In this document: positions 40,965-49,895 of the stretch, one piece after another
Numbering within the stretch: position 1 is the stretch's first letter
Layout of the letters: each line of letters opens with the position of its first letter
Source of the DNA: Allopusillimonas sp048270225
GTDB taxonomy: Bacteria > Pseudomonadota > Gammaproteobacteria > Burkholderiales > Burkholderiaceae_B
Direction: 5' to 3'
Assembly: GCA_048270225.1 (NCBI GenBank)
Contig: JBLWTG010000003.1
Location: forward strand, 124,001 to 188,000
Length of the DNA stretch: 64,000 bases
Notes under the pieces: generated by a model
What the model was told of the DNA's origin: nothing
Databases searched by the model: none
The model's input: the letters and a program-made list of their open reading frames with translations, nothing else
Position numbers and translations under genes: made by a program

Positions 40965-41242
40965 CGGCGCGCGACATTCCTCCGGAGCAGTCGCTGATCG
41001 AATACCCAAGCGATTTTCCCATCAAGGTCATGGGAAAGGCGCGTCCTGATCTGGCGCAGGTGCTCACCGAAGTGGTGAAGCAGTTCGATCCCGGTTTCGA
41101 TCCTGCAACCGTGGAGATGCGGCCCAGCCGCAATGGCAACTACATCGGTCTCACCTTCGTGGTGCGGGCCACTTCGCGCGAGCAGCTCGATGATTTGTAC
41201 CGCGCCCTGCATGGCCATGAGCTGGTCGCGATGGTGCTGTAG
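40961..41242 (+). CDS. ybeD: YbeD/DUF493 family protein
   Basis: A small ferredoxin-like alpha/beta protein (ACT-like fold) of unknown biochemical role that is almost always found next to lipB. The 93 residues include IEYPSDFPIKVMGK near residue 11, SRNGNYIGLTFVVRATSREQ near 50 and YRALHGHELVAMVL at the end. Start ATG overlaps the dat stop by 4 bp, and lipB begins 9 bp after its own stop. Context suggests a link to lipoate metabolism; no catalytic residues can be named. Confidence 0.92.
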   Translation: MTARDIPPEQSLIEYPSDFPIKVMGKARPDLAQVLTEVVKQFDPGFDPATVEMRPSRNGNYIGLTFVVRATSREQLDDLYRALHGHELVAMVL

Positions 41243-41251
41243 GAAGCCGCC

Positions 41252-41908
41252 GTGCCTGTCATGATCCCGGTCAAATGGTTGCCTCGTCCCAGCCCTTACC
41301 TGCCGGTGTGGGGCGACATGCGCGACTTTACCGAGTCGCGCAACGACTGCAGCCCGGATGAAATCTGGCTGGTGGAACATACGCCTGTGTACACGCTGGG
41401 GCAGGCGGGCAAGCCTGAACATGTGCTCAATCCGGGCGGCATAGAGGTCGTGCGTACAGACCGGGGCGGACAGGTCACCTACCATGGTCCTGGCCAGGTG
41501 CTTGCGTACTGCCTGATCAACCTGCGCCGCCACGGCCTGTTCGTCAAGGAGTACGTTGCCTTGCTTGAGGACGTGCTGATTGACTATCTGACGGACTTGG
41601 GCGTGCGTGGTGTCTGCCGCAAGCCAGGCGCGCCGGGTGTCTATGTGCCGGTCGCGGAAGGCCGGCTAGCCAAAATCGCAGCTCTGGGCATCAAGGTGCG
41701 CAATGGCTGCACCTATCACGGGCTGGCGCTGAATGTGGACATGGATCTGGCACCCTTCCTGGGGATCAATCCCTGTGGCTATGCGGGGCTTGAAACCATC
41801 GATCTGCGCGCTTGCGGCGTAGCGATTACCATCGAGCAAGCAGGGCAGCAACTGGGCGAGCGCCTGGCACAGGCATTCCTGGCCTGTGCGCCGCAAACCC
41901 CTACCTAA
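41252..41908 (+). CDS. lipB: octanoyl-[ACP]:protein N-octanoyltransferase
   Basis: Moves octanoate from acyl carrier protein to the lipoyl domains of 2-oxoacid dehydrogenases and the glycine cleavage H protein. The 218-residue protein has LVEHTPVYTLGQAG near residue 40, the signature RGGQVTYHGPGQVLAYCLIN near 71, and the catalytic Lys in IAALGIKVRNGCTYHGLALN near 143. INPCGY near 170 holds the acyl-Cys of the family. Start GTG at 41252; a downstream ATG three codons later is possible. Next gene is an enoyl-CoA hydratase, 12 bp later, instead of lipA, which is inverted beyond it. Confidence 0.93.
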   Translation: MPVMIPVKWLPRPSPYLPVWGDMRDFTESRNDCSPDEIWLVEHTPVYTLGQAGKPEHVLNPGGIEVVRTDRGGQVTYHGPGQVLAYCLINLRRHGLFVKEYVALLEDVLIDYLTDLGVRGVCRKPGAPGVYVPVAEGRLAKIAALGIKVRNGCTYHGLALNVDMDLAPFLGINPCGYAGLETIDLRACGVAITIEQAGQQLGERLAQAFLACAPQTPT

Positions 41909-41920
41909 AGGAGACAGGGC

Positions 41921-42706
41921 ATGGCAATCGCAGCCGATGAGGTATTGGTGGAAAACGTGAATGGCGTAGTCATGTTGACGCTCAACCGTCCGGACCAGTT
42001 CAACGCGTTATCGGAGCAAGTGCTGGGCGCCTTGCAGCAGGCATTGGACGGCATTGCGGCAGATGACAGCATTCGCTGTGTTGTGCTGGCTGGAAACGGG
42101 CGGGCGTTTTGTGCAGGACACGACCTGAAGCAAATGCGGGCCACCCCGGATCATGGCTATTACAGCAAGCTGTTTTCGCAATGCGGGCGTGTGATGCAGA
42201 GCATTGTCAATCTGCCTGTTCCTGTCATTGCGCGCGTCCATGGGATGGCTACGGCAGCCGGCTGCCAGCTGCTTGCCTCCTGCGATCTGGCGATTGCCTC
42301 GGATATGGCAAAGTTCGCTGTCTCGGGTATCAATGTCGGGCTGTTCTGCTCCACGCCTGCCGTGGCGCTGACCCGCAGCGTGCCCATGAAAAAGGCATTT
42401 GAAATGCTGGTGACGGGGGAGTTCATCAGTGCGCAGGACGCGGTGCAAAGCGGTCTCATCAATCGCGCGGTGCCTGCCGACCAACTCGATGCCGAGGTGG
42501 CATCCCTGATACAGGCCATATGCAGCAAGAGCCCTGTGGCGGTGCGCACCGGCAAGGCCATGTACCGCAGACAGCACGGCATGGATCTGTCGCAAGCCTA
42601 TGATTACGCCGGCCAGGTGATGGCCGACAACATGATGGCAGAAGACGTGGCGGAAGGCATCGACGCCTTTATCCAGAAACGACCGCCCGTCTGGAAGGGG
42701 CGCTAG
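41921..42706 (+). CDS. enoyl-CoA hydratase/isomerase family protein
   Basis: Crotonase-fold protein of 261 residues. VMLTLNRPDQFNALSEQVLG near residue 14, the first oxyanion loop AGNGRAFCAGHDLKQM near 51 and the second ARVHGMATAAGCQLLASCDL near 100 are intact, and SKFAVSGINVGLF-type sequence (here AKFAVSGINVGLFCSTPAVA) follows. The AAGC where many hydratases have a catalytic Glu (GGCE) suggests an enoyl-CoA isomerase/ECHDC3-like member without the usual acid. It follows lipB by 12 bp with a good AGGAG and overlaps the lipA stop by 4 bp on the other strand. A role in octanoyl supply is only a guess. Confidence 0.88.
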   Translation: MAIAADEVLVENVNGVVMLTLNRPDQFNALSEQVLGALQQALDGIAADDSIRCVVLAGNGRAFCAGHDLKQMRATPDHGYYSKLFSQCGRVMQSIVNLPVPVIARVHGMATAAGCQLLASCDLAIASDMAKFAVSGINVGLFCSTPAVALTRSVPMKKAFEMLVTGEFISAQDAVQSGLINRAVPADQLDAEVASLIQAICSKSPVAVRTGKAMYRRQHGMDLSQAYDYAGQVMADNMMAEDVAEGIDAFIQKRPPVWKGR

Positions 42707-43701
42707 GCCACTCCTGCCATGTGTGCCTGCTCATCCGCGTGGTATGACGAGCGCACCATGGCCCCGACAGCCGCGTGGGTAAAGCCCATGGCATAGGCTT
42801 CGCGTTCGAGCATTTTGAAGGTATCGGGGTGGGCGTAGCGCAACACTGGTAAATGATGCTCGGAAGGCTGCAGGTACTGGCCTATTGTCAGCATGTCGAC
42901 ATTGTGCGCCCGCATGTCGCGCATGACCTGCAGGATTTCCTCGTCTGTTTCACCCAGGCCCAGCATGAGGCCGGACTTGGTCGGCACGTCTGGATGCAGG
43001 GCCTTGAAATCCGCCAGCAGCTTGAGCGAGTGCTCGTAATTCGAGCCTGGACGGGCTTGCTTATACAGGCGAGGCACGGTTTCGAGGTTGTGATTCATCA
43101 CGTCGGGCGGACCTTCGTTCAGAATGGCAAGAGCGCGGTCCAGGCGCCCGCGGAAGTCGGGAACCAGGACTTCGATGCGGGTGGAGGGCGACAGCTCGCG
43201 CACCTGCTGTATGCACTCCACGAAGTGCGCGGCGCCGCCGTCGCGCAGATCATCGCGGTCGACCGAGGTGATGACCACGTAGGACAGCTTCATGGCCGCA
43301 ATGCTGCGCGCCAGATTGACAGGCTCGTTGGTATCCAGCGGATCGGGGCGTCCGTGGCCCACATCACAGAATGGACAGCGGCGTGTGCACTTGTCGCCCA
43401 TGATCATGAACGTGGCCGTGCCTTTGCCGAAGCATTCCCCGATATTGGGGCAGGATGCTTCTTCGCATACGGTGTGCAGATTGTGTTCGCGCAGGATTTT
43501 CTTGATGTCGTAAAAGCGCGAGCCGGGTGCGGCTGCCTTGACACGGATCCATTCGGGCTTTTTCAGGCGCTCGGCCTGCACCACCTTGATGGGAATGCGC
43601 GATGTCTTGTCGCCTGATTTCTGCTTTTGCGTGGGATCGTAGGCAGTATCGCGCGGACGCACGGTGGGTTGCGGAGTGGACTGGTCAACAGATGTAGTCA
43701 T
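42703..43701 (-). CDS. lipA: lipoyl synthase
   Basis: Radical SAM enzyme that inserts two sulfurs into protein-bound octanoate. The 332-residue protein has both clusters' cysteines: the auxiliary set in CEEASCPNIGEC near residue 79 and the radical SAM set CTRRCPFCDVGHG near 105, and the C-terminal RSSYHAD motif near 315 whose Ser binds the auxiliary cluster. The N-terminal 60 residues are a polar extension typical of betaproteobacteria. AGGAAA precedes the ATG. Unlike the usual lipB-lipA order on one strand, this gene is inverted and convergent with the hydratase gene. Confidence 0.95.
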   Translation of the reverse strand: MTTSVDQSTPQPTVRPRDTAYDPTQKQKSGDKTSRIPIKVVQAERLKKPEWIRVKAAAPGSRFYDIKKILREHNLHTVCEEASCPNIGECFGKGTATFMIMGDKCTRRCPFCDVGHGRPDPLDTNEPVNLARSIAAMKLSYVVITSVDRDDLRDGGAAHFVECIQQVRELSPSTRIEVLVPDFRGRLDRALAILNEGPPDVMNHNLETVPRLYKQARPGSNYEHSLKLLADFKALHPDVPTKSGLMLGLGETDEEILQVMRDMRAHNVDMLTIGQYLQPSEHHLPVLRYAHPDTFKMLEREAYAMGFTHAAVGAMVRSSYHADEQAHMAGVA

Positions 43702-44180
43702 ATCAATGGTTTCCTGCGCACAAGCCTCTGCTTTTCGCGCTCGAGGCGGGGGCGTGCCTCACGCCGGCCGCCTGTTCAAAAAATCTGTCCGCCGGCCTGT
43801 GACGGAGAAGGGGGCTGCTTCAACCCGGTATACGGCATGGCCGGCTGCGGCGGTTATCCCGCCAGACAAGGCCCTAGTGTAACGCCAGCCATGTTTTGCT
43901 GCCCGATTGCATGTAACACGCACCCTCTGCGCAGGACTGCCCGTGGCGCCGCGCAGCTATGTCCCAGGCTCGCGTTCGGCCCGTCGGCGAGGCCTCATGC
44001 GGCAGCGATGCGCCGTGTGCGGGGTGCAGTGCAATAACTGCATACATTCATCGGGAAAACACCGATCATGCAAAGCAGTGGCTCTGGCTACACTCGCTTC
44101 ATGTCTCTGGCATGGAGCTTGTTTTCCATAGTGCTCCGCTCAGTTTTCCGCAAACGCATTCTCATAACAGGAAGGGCAGC
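43702..44180. other. 479-bp GC-rich stretch between lipA and the ABC operon
   Basis: It holds the divergent upstream regions of lipA and the peptide ABC operon. I see no convincing gene. A nested inverted repeat at 44039-44072 (TGCAT/ATGCA outside, ATCGG/CCGAT inside) could fold in the leader of the ABC operon or bind a regulator. No clear sigma-70 promoter is evident in the GC-rich part; the last 80 bp before 44181 are less GC-rich. Confidence 0.45.
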
Positions 44181-45770
44181 ATGACGATGAAACTGATAAA
44201 CAGGACGGTACTTGCCGTGGCGCTGGCGGCCAGCTGTGTCGCCTATGCCGGCATGGCGCAGGCACGCGACCTTACGATCGCCCTGCGTTCCGAGCCGAGT
44301 TCGATGGATCCCCAATTCCACTCCCTGACCCCCAATACGCAGTTGTCCGAAACCATGTTCGACCCCCTGGTGCGCACCGATGGCGACGCCAAGCCGGTGG
44401 CCTGCCTGGCCGAGTCATGGACGGTGGATGGGAATGTGTGGACATTCAAGCTGCGGCCCGACGTGAAATTTTCGGACGGTACGCCCTTTACTTCGGAAGA
44501 CGTGCTGTTCACCTACGACCGCGTGCCCAAGGTGCCCAACAGCCCGTCGTCGTATGCTCTTTATCTGAGCTCGATAGAGAAGGTCGAAGCGCCAGACCCC
44601 CATACCGTCAGAATCACCACCAAGGGCCCGTCGCCTGTCCTGCTGGCCAATTTGTCGCTGGTGCCCATCATGTCCAAGAAAGCTGCCTCGGGCCCCGCGC
44701 CAGAGGGCAAGACAACGGTTGAGCTTAATCGCGGCGACGGCCTGATCGGCACCGGTCCTTACAAGTTTGTGTCCTGGAAGCGGGGCGCGGAAATTGTGCT
44801 GGACCGCAATGAAAACTACTGGGGCAAGCCGCCGGCCTGGGATAAGGTCACTTATCGCCCCATCACCAACTCCGCCGCGCGCGTTGCAGCCCTGCTCGCG
44901 GGCGACGTGGATGTCATCGAGGATCCTCCGACCGACGATCAGGCCCGCCTGAAGAAGGACAAGAAGCTGCACGTGCAGGAGACGCCGTCCGTGCGGGTCA
45001 TCTATCTGGCCCTGAACCAGGGCGATCAGCCGCCCAAGGGCATGTCGGGCACAAATGGCAAGAATCCGCTGGCGGACAAGCGCGTTCGCGAGGCTCTGTC
45101 CCTGGCGCTGGATCGCAAGGCGATTGTTGCGCGCATCATGGACGGTGCCGGCCTGCCTGCAGCCAATCTGCTGCCGTATCCTGCATTTGGCACCTCCAAG
45201 GCGCTCTCCAAAGCGGCCCCGGCGGACGCCGCAAAGGCCAAGAAACTGCTGGCGGATGCGGGTTACCCGGAGGGTTTCACGATGTCGCTGGGCTCACCCG
45301 ACGGGCGCTATACCAATGACAAGCGCATCGCCCAGGCGGTGGCGGCAATGTGGGCGCGCATAGGCGTCAAGGTCAATGTGGAAACCATGGCGCCGCCGGT
45401 GTTTTTCAAGCAGCGCAATGCCTACGCGTTCAGCAGCTATCTGGCGGGCTGGTCGGCTTCATCGGGTGAGATGCTCAATCCGCTGATGTCGCTGGTGGTG
45501 ACCAAAAATCCGGAGGCAGGGCTGGGCACGACCAACTGGAGCAAGTACTCGAATCCGGACATGGACAAGGTGGTGATGCAGGCTTCGGAGACGCTTGATG
45601 ACAGCAAGCGCGCGGAACTGCTGCAAAAGGCCAGCGGTATGGTCATGGCCGATTACGGCATTCTGCCATTGCAGTTCGAGCTGTCGGTCTGGGCAATGAA
45701 GAATGACATCCGCTATGGCGGACGGGTTGACCAGATGACACTGGCGCAGGACATGACGCTGGCCAAGTAG
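44181..45770 (+). CDS. ABC transporter substrate-binding protein, peptide type (SBP_bac_5)
   Basis: Periplasmic receptor of a Dpp/Opp-type importer. The 529-residue protein has a Sec signal peptide (about residues 1-26, ending GMAQA before RDLTIA), then the family start IALRSEPSSMDPQ, the SBP_bac_5 signature WTFKLRPDVKFSDGTPFTSE near residue 92 and LADKRVREALSLALDR near 294. ATG at 44181 has GGAAGGG upstream. First gene of a tight operon with two permeases, two ATPases and an N-formylglutamate amidohydrolase-like enzyme, which suggests a small acylated amino acid or peptide as ligand. Di/oligopeptide, nickel or opine ligands are alternatives. Confidence 0.92.
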   Translation: MTMKLINRTVLAVALAASCVAYAGMAQARDLTIALRSEPSSMDPQFHSLTPNTQLSETMFDPLVRTDGDAKPVACLAESWTVDGNVWTFKLRPDVKFSDGTPFTSEDVLFTYDRVPKVPNSPSSYALYLSSIEKVEAPDPHTVRITTKGPSPVLLANLSLVPIMSKKAASGPAPEGKTTVELNRGDGLIGTGPYKFVSWKRGAEIVLDRNENYWGKPPAWDKVTYRPITNSAARVAALLAGDVDVIEDPPTDDQARLKKDKKLHVQETPSVRVIYLALNQGDQPPKGMSGTNGKNPLADKRVREALSLALDRKAIVARIMDGAGLPAANLLPYPAFGTSKALSKAAPADAAKAKKLLADAGYPEGFTMSLGSPDGRYTNDKRIAQAVAAMWARIGVKVNVETMAPPVFFKQRNAYAFSSYLAGWSASSGEMLNPLMSLVVTKNPEAGLGTTNWSKYSNPDMDKVVMQASETLDDSKRAELLQKASGMVMADYGILPLQFELSVWAMKNDIRYGGRVDQMTLAQDMTLAK

Positions 45771-45779
45771 GGCAGGCCC

Positions 45780-46751
45780 GTGCTTTCGACGATAGTCCGG
45801 CGCCTGCTGCAAACGCTGCTTGTCGTGCTGGTGATGTCGGCGCTGGTGTTCGCCGGCCTGTATGTCATTGGCGACCCTGTGCAGATGCTGGCCAGCCCGG
45901 AGGCGACTGACGCGCAGCGGGCAGCCATCAGTGCCTCCCTCGGGCTGGATCTGCCGCTGTGGCAGCAATACGGCATCTTCCTGGCCAAAGCGGTGCATCT
46001 GGACTTCGGCAACAGTTTCCTCACGGGCGAGTCGGCCATGGGGCTGATCCTGGAGCGCATGCCCGCCACGCTGGAACTGGCGACGCTGGCCATGTTGATG
46101 TCGGTGCTGGTGGGCGTGCCCTTGGGGGTTTATGCCGGCCTGAAGCCGCGCAGCGCCGGCGCCCGCGGCATCATGGCGGGATCGGTGATGGGCTTTTCCC
46201 TGCCCAATTTCTGGGTAGGCCTGATGCTCATCATGTTGTTTGCCGTCATGCTGGGCTGGCTGCCTGCAGGAGGGCGCGGACCGGTGGAGTCATTCGGGCC
46301 GATCAAGCTCAGCGTCTTCAACTGGGAAGGCTTCAAGAGTCTTATCCTGCCTGCGGGCACGATAGCCATGGCCAAGTGCGCGCTGATCATACGCGTCACG
46401 AGGGCGGCTACCCGGGAGTGTCTGCCGCAGGACTATATCAAGTTCGCTCGCGCCAAAGGATTGCGCGAAAAGCGGGTGCTTGGGGTGCATCTGCTCAAGA
46501 ATATTATGATCCCCATCGTCACCATAGGCGGCCTGGAGTACGGCCAGGTATTTGCCTTTGCCGTAGTGACGGAAACCATTTTTTCCTGGCCTGGCATGGG
46601 CAAGCTGCTGATCGATTCCATTATTACCCTGGACCGCCCTGTCGTGGTGGCCTATTTGATGTTGACTGTCGTGTTCCTGGCGGGCCTGAATCTGCTGGTG
46701 GATATCGCTTATACCGTGCTTGATCCGCGCGTGCGGATGGAGGGAGCGTGA
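45780..46751 (+). CDS. ABC transporter permease, DppB-like
   Basis: Inner-membrane permease with about six helices. The 323-residue protein starts with VRRLLQTLLVVLVMSALVFA-like sequence (here IVRRLLQTLLVVLVMSALVF) and has the extracytoplasmic pattern LGLDLPLWQQYGIFLAKAVH near residue 55, then DFGNSF, PATLELATLAML near 98, and the cytoplasmic EAA-type loop RAKGLREKRVLGVHLLKNIM near 222. The start is GTG at 45780, 9 bp after the receptor gene. Forms the channel with the following permease. Its stop overlaps the next start (TGATG). Confidence 0.92.
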   Translation: MLSTIVRRLLQTLLVVLVMSALVFAGLYVIGDPVQMLASPEATDAQRAAISASLGLDLPLWQQYGIFLAKAVHLDFGNSFLTGESAMGLILERMPATLELATLAMLMSVLVGVPLGVYAGLKPRSAGARGIMAGSVMGFSLPNFWVGLMLIMLFAVMLGWLPAGGRGPVESFGPIKLSVFNWEGFKSLILPAGTIAMAKCALIIRVTRAATRECLPQDYIKFARAKGLREKRVLGVHLLKNIMIPIVTIGGLEYGQVFAFAVVTETIFSWPGMGKLLIDSIITLDRPVVVAYLMLTVVFLAGLNLLVDIAYTVLDPRVRMEGA

Positions 46752-47668
46752 TGTCAGGCGACACTAGCACGGCAGCCTTGCCTTTGCCCGCCCATGCCAG
46801 CCTTTGGCGCGTGTTTGTGGCGCAGTTCGCCGCCAGCAGGCTGGCCATGGCAGGTCTGGTACTGCTTGGCGTCTTTATCCTGCTGGCGGTGTTTGCTCCG
46901 TGGATTGCGCCGCAGAATCCATACGATATCGCGACGCTGGACATTATGGATTCCAAAATGCCTCCCGGCTCCACGAATATGGATGGCAGTCTCACCTACT
47001 GGCTGGGGACGGACGGGCAGGCGCGCGACGTGCTGTCGGCCATTCTGTACGGATTGCGCATCAGCATGGTGGTCGGTCTGGTATCTGTGTTGGTGGCCTT
47101 TCTGATCGGCGCGGCGGCCGGGCTGACCTCAGCCTATTTCGGCGGCCGCATTGACGCCATCATTATGCGCATCGTCGACATCCAGCTGTCCTTTCCATCG
47201 ATACTGGTGGCACTGGTGCTGCTGTCCATACTCGGCAAGGGTGTGGACAAGGTGATCTATGCCCTGATCGCTGTGCAGTGGGCGTATTTTGCCCGCGCGG
47301 CGCGCGGCGCCGCCATTGTCGAGCGCAATCGGGAGTACGTCGAGGCGGCGCGATGTATGTCGCTGTCATGGCATCGCATTTTATGGCGGCATATCTTTCC
47401 CAACTGTGTGCCGCCCCTGATGGTGATCGCGACCATAGACCTTGCGCACGCTATTGCGCTGGAGGCCACGCTTTCTTTTCTGGGCGTAGGCGTGCCGGTG
47501 ACGCAGCCTTCGCTTGGCATGCTGATCGCCAACGGCTTTGAGTTCCTGCTGTCAGGCAATTACTGGATATCGTTTTTTCCTGGTCTGGCGCTGGCGCTGG
47601 TGGTGATCGCCATCAATCTGGTCGGAGATCATTTGCGCGATATCCTCAACCCGCGCAATGAGGTGTAG
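46751..47668 (+). CDS. ABC transporter permease, DppC-like
   Basis: Second membrane subunit, 305 residues with about six helices. The N-terminal OppC_N-type segment FVAQFAASRLAMAGLVLLGV near residue 20 is followed by HLLGTDGQARDV-type sequence (here YWLGTDGQARDVLSAILYGL near 80) and the EAA loop YVEAARCMSLSWHRILWRHI near 195, then FPNCVPPLMV. ATG at 46751 overlaps the stop of the previous gene by one base; a GTG one codon earlier is possible. The first ATPase gene starts 5 bp after its stop. Confidence 0.92.
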   Translation: MSGDTSTAALPLPAHASLWRVFVAQFAASRLAMAGLVLLGVFILLAVFAPWIAPQNPYDIATLDIMDSKMPPGSTNMDGSLTYWLGTDGQARDVLSAILYGLRISMVVGLVSVLVAFLIGAAAGLTSAYFGGRIDAIIMRIVDIQLSFPSILVALVLLSILGKGVDKVIYALIAVQWAYFARAARGAAIVERNREYVEAARCMSLSWHRILWRHIFPNCVPPLMVIATIDLAHAIALEATLSFLGVGVPVTQPSLGMLIANGFEFLLSGNYWISFFPGLALALVVIAINLVGDHLRDILNPRNEV

Positions 47669-47673
47669 ACGCG

Positions 47674-48747
47674 ATGATGCCAGGACATACCGGATCCCTA
47701 TTTTTGCCAGGCTGTCGCGGCCAGGCCCTGGGCCCGCTGGAGAGCGGGGCGGTGGCGCGTGTTGACGCAGCGGCGCCGCAGGACCTGTTGCTGGATGTGC
47801 AGGGCCTGAAGACTTGGTTTCATACGCGCGAGGGCATCGTCAAGGCGGTGGACGGCGTATCGCTGCAACTGCGCCATGGCGAGATTCTGGGGCTGGTCGG
47901 GGAGTCGGGGTCGGGCAAGAGCATTACGGGTTTTTCGCTGATGCGCCTGGTCGACACGCCGGGGAAAATACAGGCCGAGCGAATGATGTTCGATGGTCAC
48001 GATTTGCTGGCCCTGTCCGCCGAAGGGTATCGCCGCCTGCGAGGGCGCGACCTGGCCATGATTTTCCAGGATCCCATGATGACGCTGAATCCGACGCTGC
48101 GGGTCGATACGCAGATGATCGAAGCCGTGCAGGCGCATCACCGGGTCTCCCGCAAGGCGGCAAGAGACAGGGCGGTGCAGGTGCTGGGCATGGTCGGCAT
48201 TCCCTCGCCGGCCGAACGCCTGCTGGTGTATCCGCATCATTTGTCGGGCGGTATGCGCCAGCGCATTGCGATCGCCATTGCCTTGCTGAACGAGCCCAGG
48301 CTGATCATTGCCGACGAGCCTACGACCGCGCTGGATGTCACCATCCAGGGGCAGATTCTGTACGAGGTGCAAAAGCTGTGCCGCGAGACGGGTACGGCGC
48401 TGATCTGGATCACGCACGACCTGGCCATTGTGTCGGGCCTGGCTGACAGGCTGGCCGTGATGTATGCCGGCCGTATTGTCGAGACGGGACCGACAGCACA
48501 GCTTATCGGCGCCGCGCGCCATCCGTACACGCATGGCCTGATTTCCTCCATTCCGTCTGTTCGTACCCGGGGCCAGGCGCTTTTCCAGATTCCGGGTGCG
48601 ACGCCCTCGCTGCTGGACTTACCGGAGGGCTGTCCCTTTCAGGCGCGCTGCTACCGCGCCACGGATATCTGCGCCAGGGATCCGGTGCTGGAAGAACTCG
48701 CGCCGGGACACTGGGCCAGTTGCTGGCACGAAGGAGTGCAGGCATGA
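47674..48747 (+). CDS. ABC transporter ATP-binding protein, DppD-like
   Basis: Cytoplasmic ATPase of the importer. The 357-residue protein has Walker A GESGSGKS near residue 77, Q-loop MIFQDPMMTLNPTL near 128, signature LSGGMRQRIAIAIALL near 189, Walker B LIIADEPTTALD near 209 and the H-loop WITHDLAIV near 243; the C-terminal oligopeptide domain has CPFQARCYRA, part of the Cys motif that holds an iron-sulfur cluster in this family. The N-terminal 30 residues are not conserved, so a later start is possible. Overlaps the second ATPase by 4 bp. Confidence 0.92.
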   Translation: MMPGHTGSLFLPGCRGQALGPLESGAVARVDAAAPQDLLLDVQGLKTWFHTREGIVKAVDGVSLQLRHGEILGLVGESGSGKSITGFSLMRLVDTPGKIQAERMMFDGHDLLALSAEGYRRLRGRDLAMIFQDPMMTLNPTLRVDTQMIEAVQAHHRVSRKAARDRAVQVLGMVGIPSPAERLLVYPHHLSGGMRQRIAIAIALLNEPRLIIADEPTTALDVTIQGQILYEVQKLCRETGTALIWITHDLAIVSGLADRLAVMYAGRIVETGPTAQLIGAARHPYTHGLISSIPSVRTRGQALFQIPGATPSLLDLPEGCPFQARCYRATDICARDPVLEELAPGHWASCWHEGVQA

Positions 48748-49895
48748 GCGCAGGACAAGCCATTCTGGGCCTGAGCCAATTGAGGCGCGACTATACACAG
48801 CCGTCGGACTTGATCGACCGCCTCGGCAGGACGCTGCGGGGCGCCGGGAAACCGCCGGCCGTGCAGGCGGTGGCAGGCGTGGACCTGGAGGTGATGCAGG
48901 GCGAGGTGATCGGTATTGTGGGCGAGTCCGGTTGCGGGAAGTCCACGTTGGGACGCATGCTGGCCGGCATATTGCCGCCTTCATCCGGCGAGATACGCTA
49001 CCGGGGCGCACCGCTGGCCAGCTTGTCGGCCGCAGATCGGCGCAAGTACGAGCTGGATGTGCAGATGATTTTCCAGGATCCTTTTTCGTCGCTCAACCCG
49101 CGCATGCGTGTGCTGGACATCATCGGCGAAGGGCCGGTCGTGCACGGGCTGGTGCGGCGTCGGGAGATGGAAAGCCATGTGGTGCAGATGATGCGCAAGG
49201 TGGGGCTGGATCCCGCCTATCGCTTCCGCTATCCGCATCAGTTTTCCGGCGGCCAGCGCCAGCGCATAGGCATTGCCCGGGCGCTGGCGCTCAACCCATC
49301 GGTCATCGTCTGCGACGAGGCGGTTGCTGCGCTGGATGTCTCCATACAGGCTCAGGTGCTCAATCTCTTTATGGCCCTGCGCAAGGAATTTTCGCTGACC
49401 TATCTGTTCATCAGCCACAATCTTGGCGTGGTCAGCCATATCTCGGATCGCGTCGCCATTATGTACCTGGGACGCATTGTCGAGATTGCCGATACCGATA
49501 CGATATTCAGCGACGCGCACCACCCCTATACCCAGGCCTTGATCAAGGAACTGCCTTCGCTGCGTACCGATCAGCGGCAGTTCGATCCGATCAAGGGCGA
49601 ATTGCCATCGCCGCTGCATCCGCCTCAGGGCTGCCCCTTTCATCCGCGCTGCCCGTATGTCATGCCTCGTTGCCGCACGGAGCGTCCCGCGCTCAGGCCG
49701 ATTGTCCGGATGGCTGCAGGCGCAGGAAGGATGGGAACGCCAGGCACGCCTGATGCTGCATTCCGGCATAGCACGGACGTTGCGCCTGTTGCGCATTTGA
49801 GTGCCTGTCACCTGGACGAGGCTGCCAGCCGGCATGCCATGGACATAACGGGCACGGCTATCGATGATCAAAGCACTAACAAGGAAGAGACATGA
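48744..49895 (+). CDS. ABC transporter ATP-binding protein, DppF-like, with extended C terminus
   Basis: Partner ATPase of the importer. In 383 residues: Walker A GESGCGKSTLGRML near residue 60, Q-loop MIFQDPFSSLNPRM near 106, signature FSGGQRQRIGIARALALNPS near 166, Walker B VIVCDEAVAALD near 186 (Glu of DEA kept) and FISHNLGVV near 221. The oligopeptide domain ends with CPFHPRCPYVMPRC near 300. A further 65 or so residues, low in conservation, run to the stop. The ATG at 48744 overlaps the stop of the previous ATPase, and the last 4 bp overlap the amidohydrolase start, so all six genes are one operon. Confidence 0.92.
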   Translation: MSAGQAILGLSQLRRDYTQPSDLIDRLGRTLRGAGKPPAVQAVAGVDLEVMQGEVIGIVGESGCGKSTLGRMLAGILPPSSGEIRYRGAPLASLSAADRRKYELDVQMIFQDPFSSLNPRMRVLDIIGEGPVVHGLVRRREMESHVVQMMRKVGLDPAYRFRYPHQFSGGQRQRIGIARALALNPSVIVCDEAVAALDVSIQAQVLNLFMALRKEFSLTYLFISHNLGVVSHISDRVAIMYLGRIVEIADTDTIFSDAHHPYTQALIKELPSLRTDQRQFDPIKGELPSPLHPPQGCPFHPRCPYVMPRCRTERPALRPIVRMAAGAGRMGTPGTPDAAFRHSTDVAPVAHLSACHLDEAASRHAMDITGTAIDDQSTNKEET

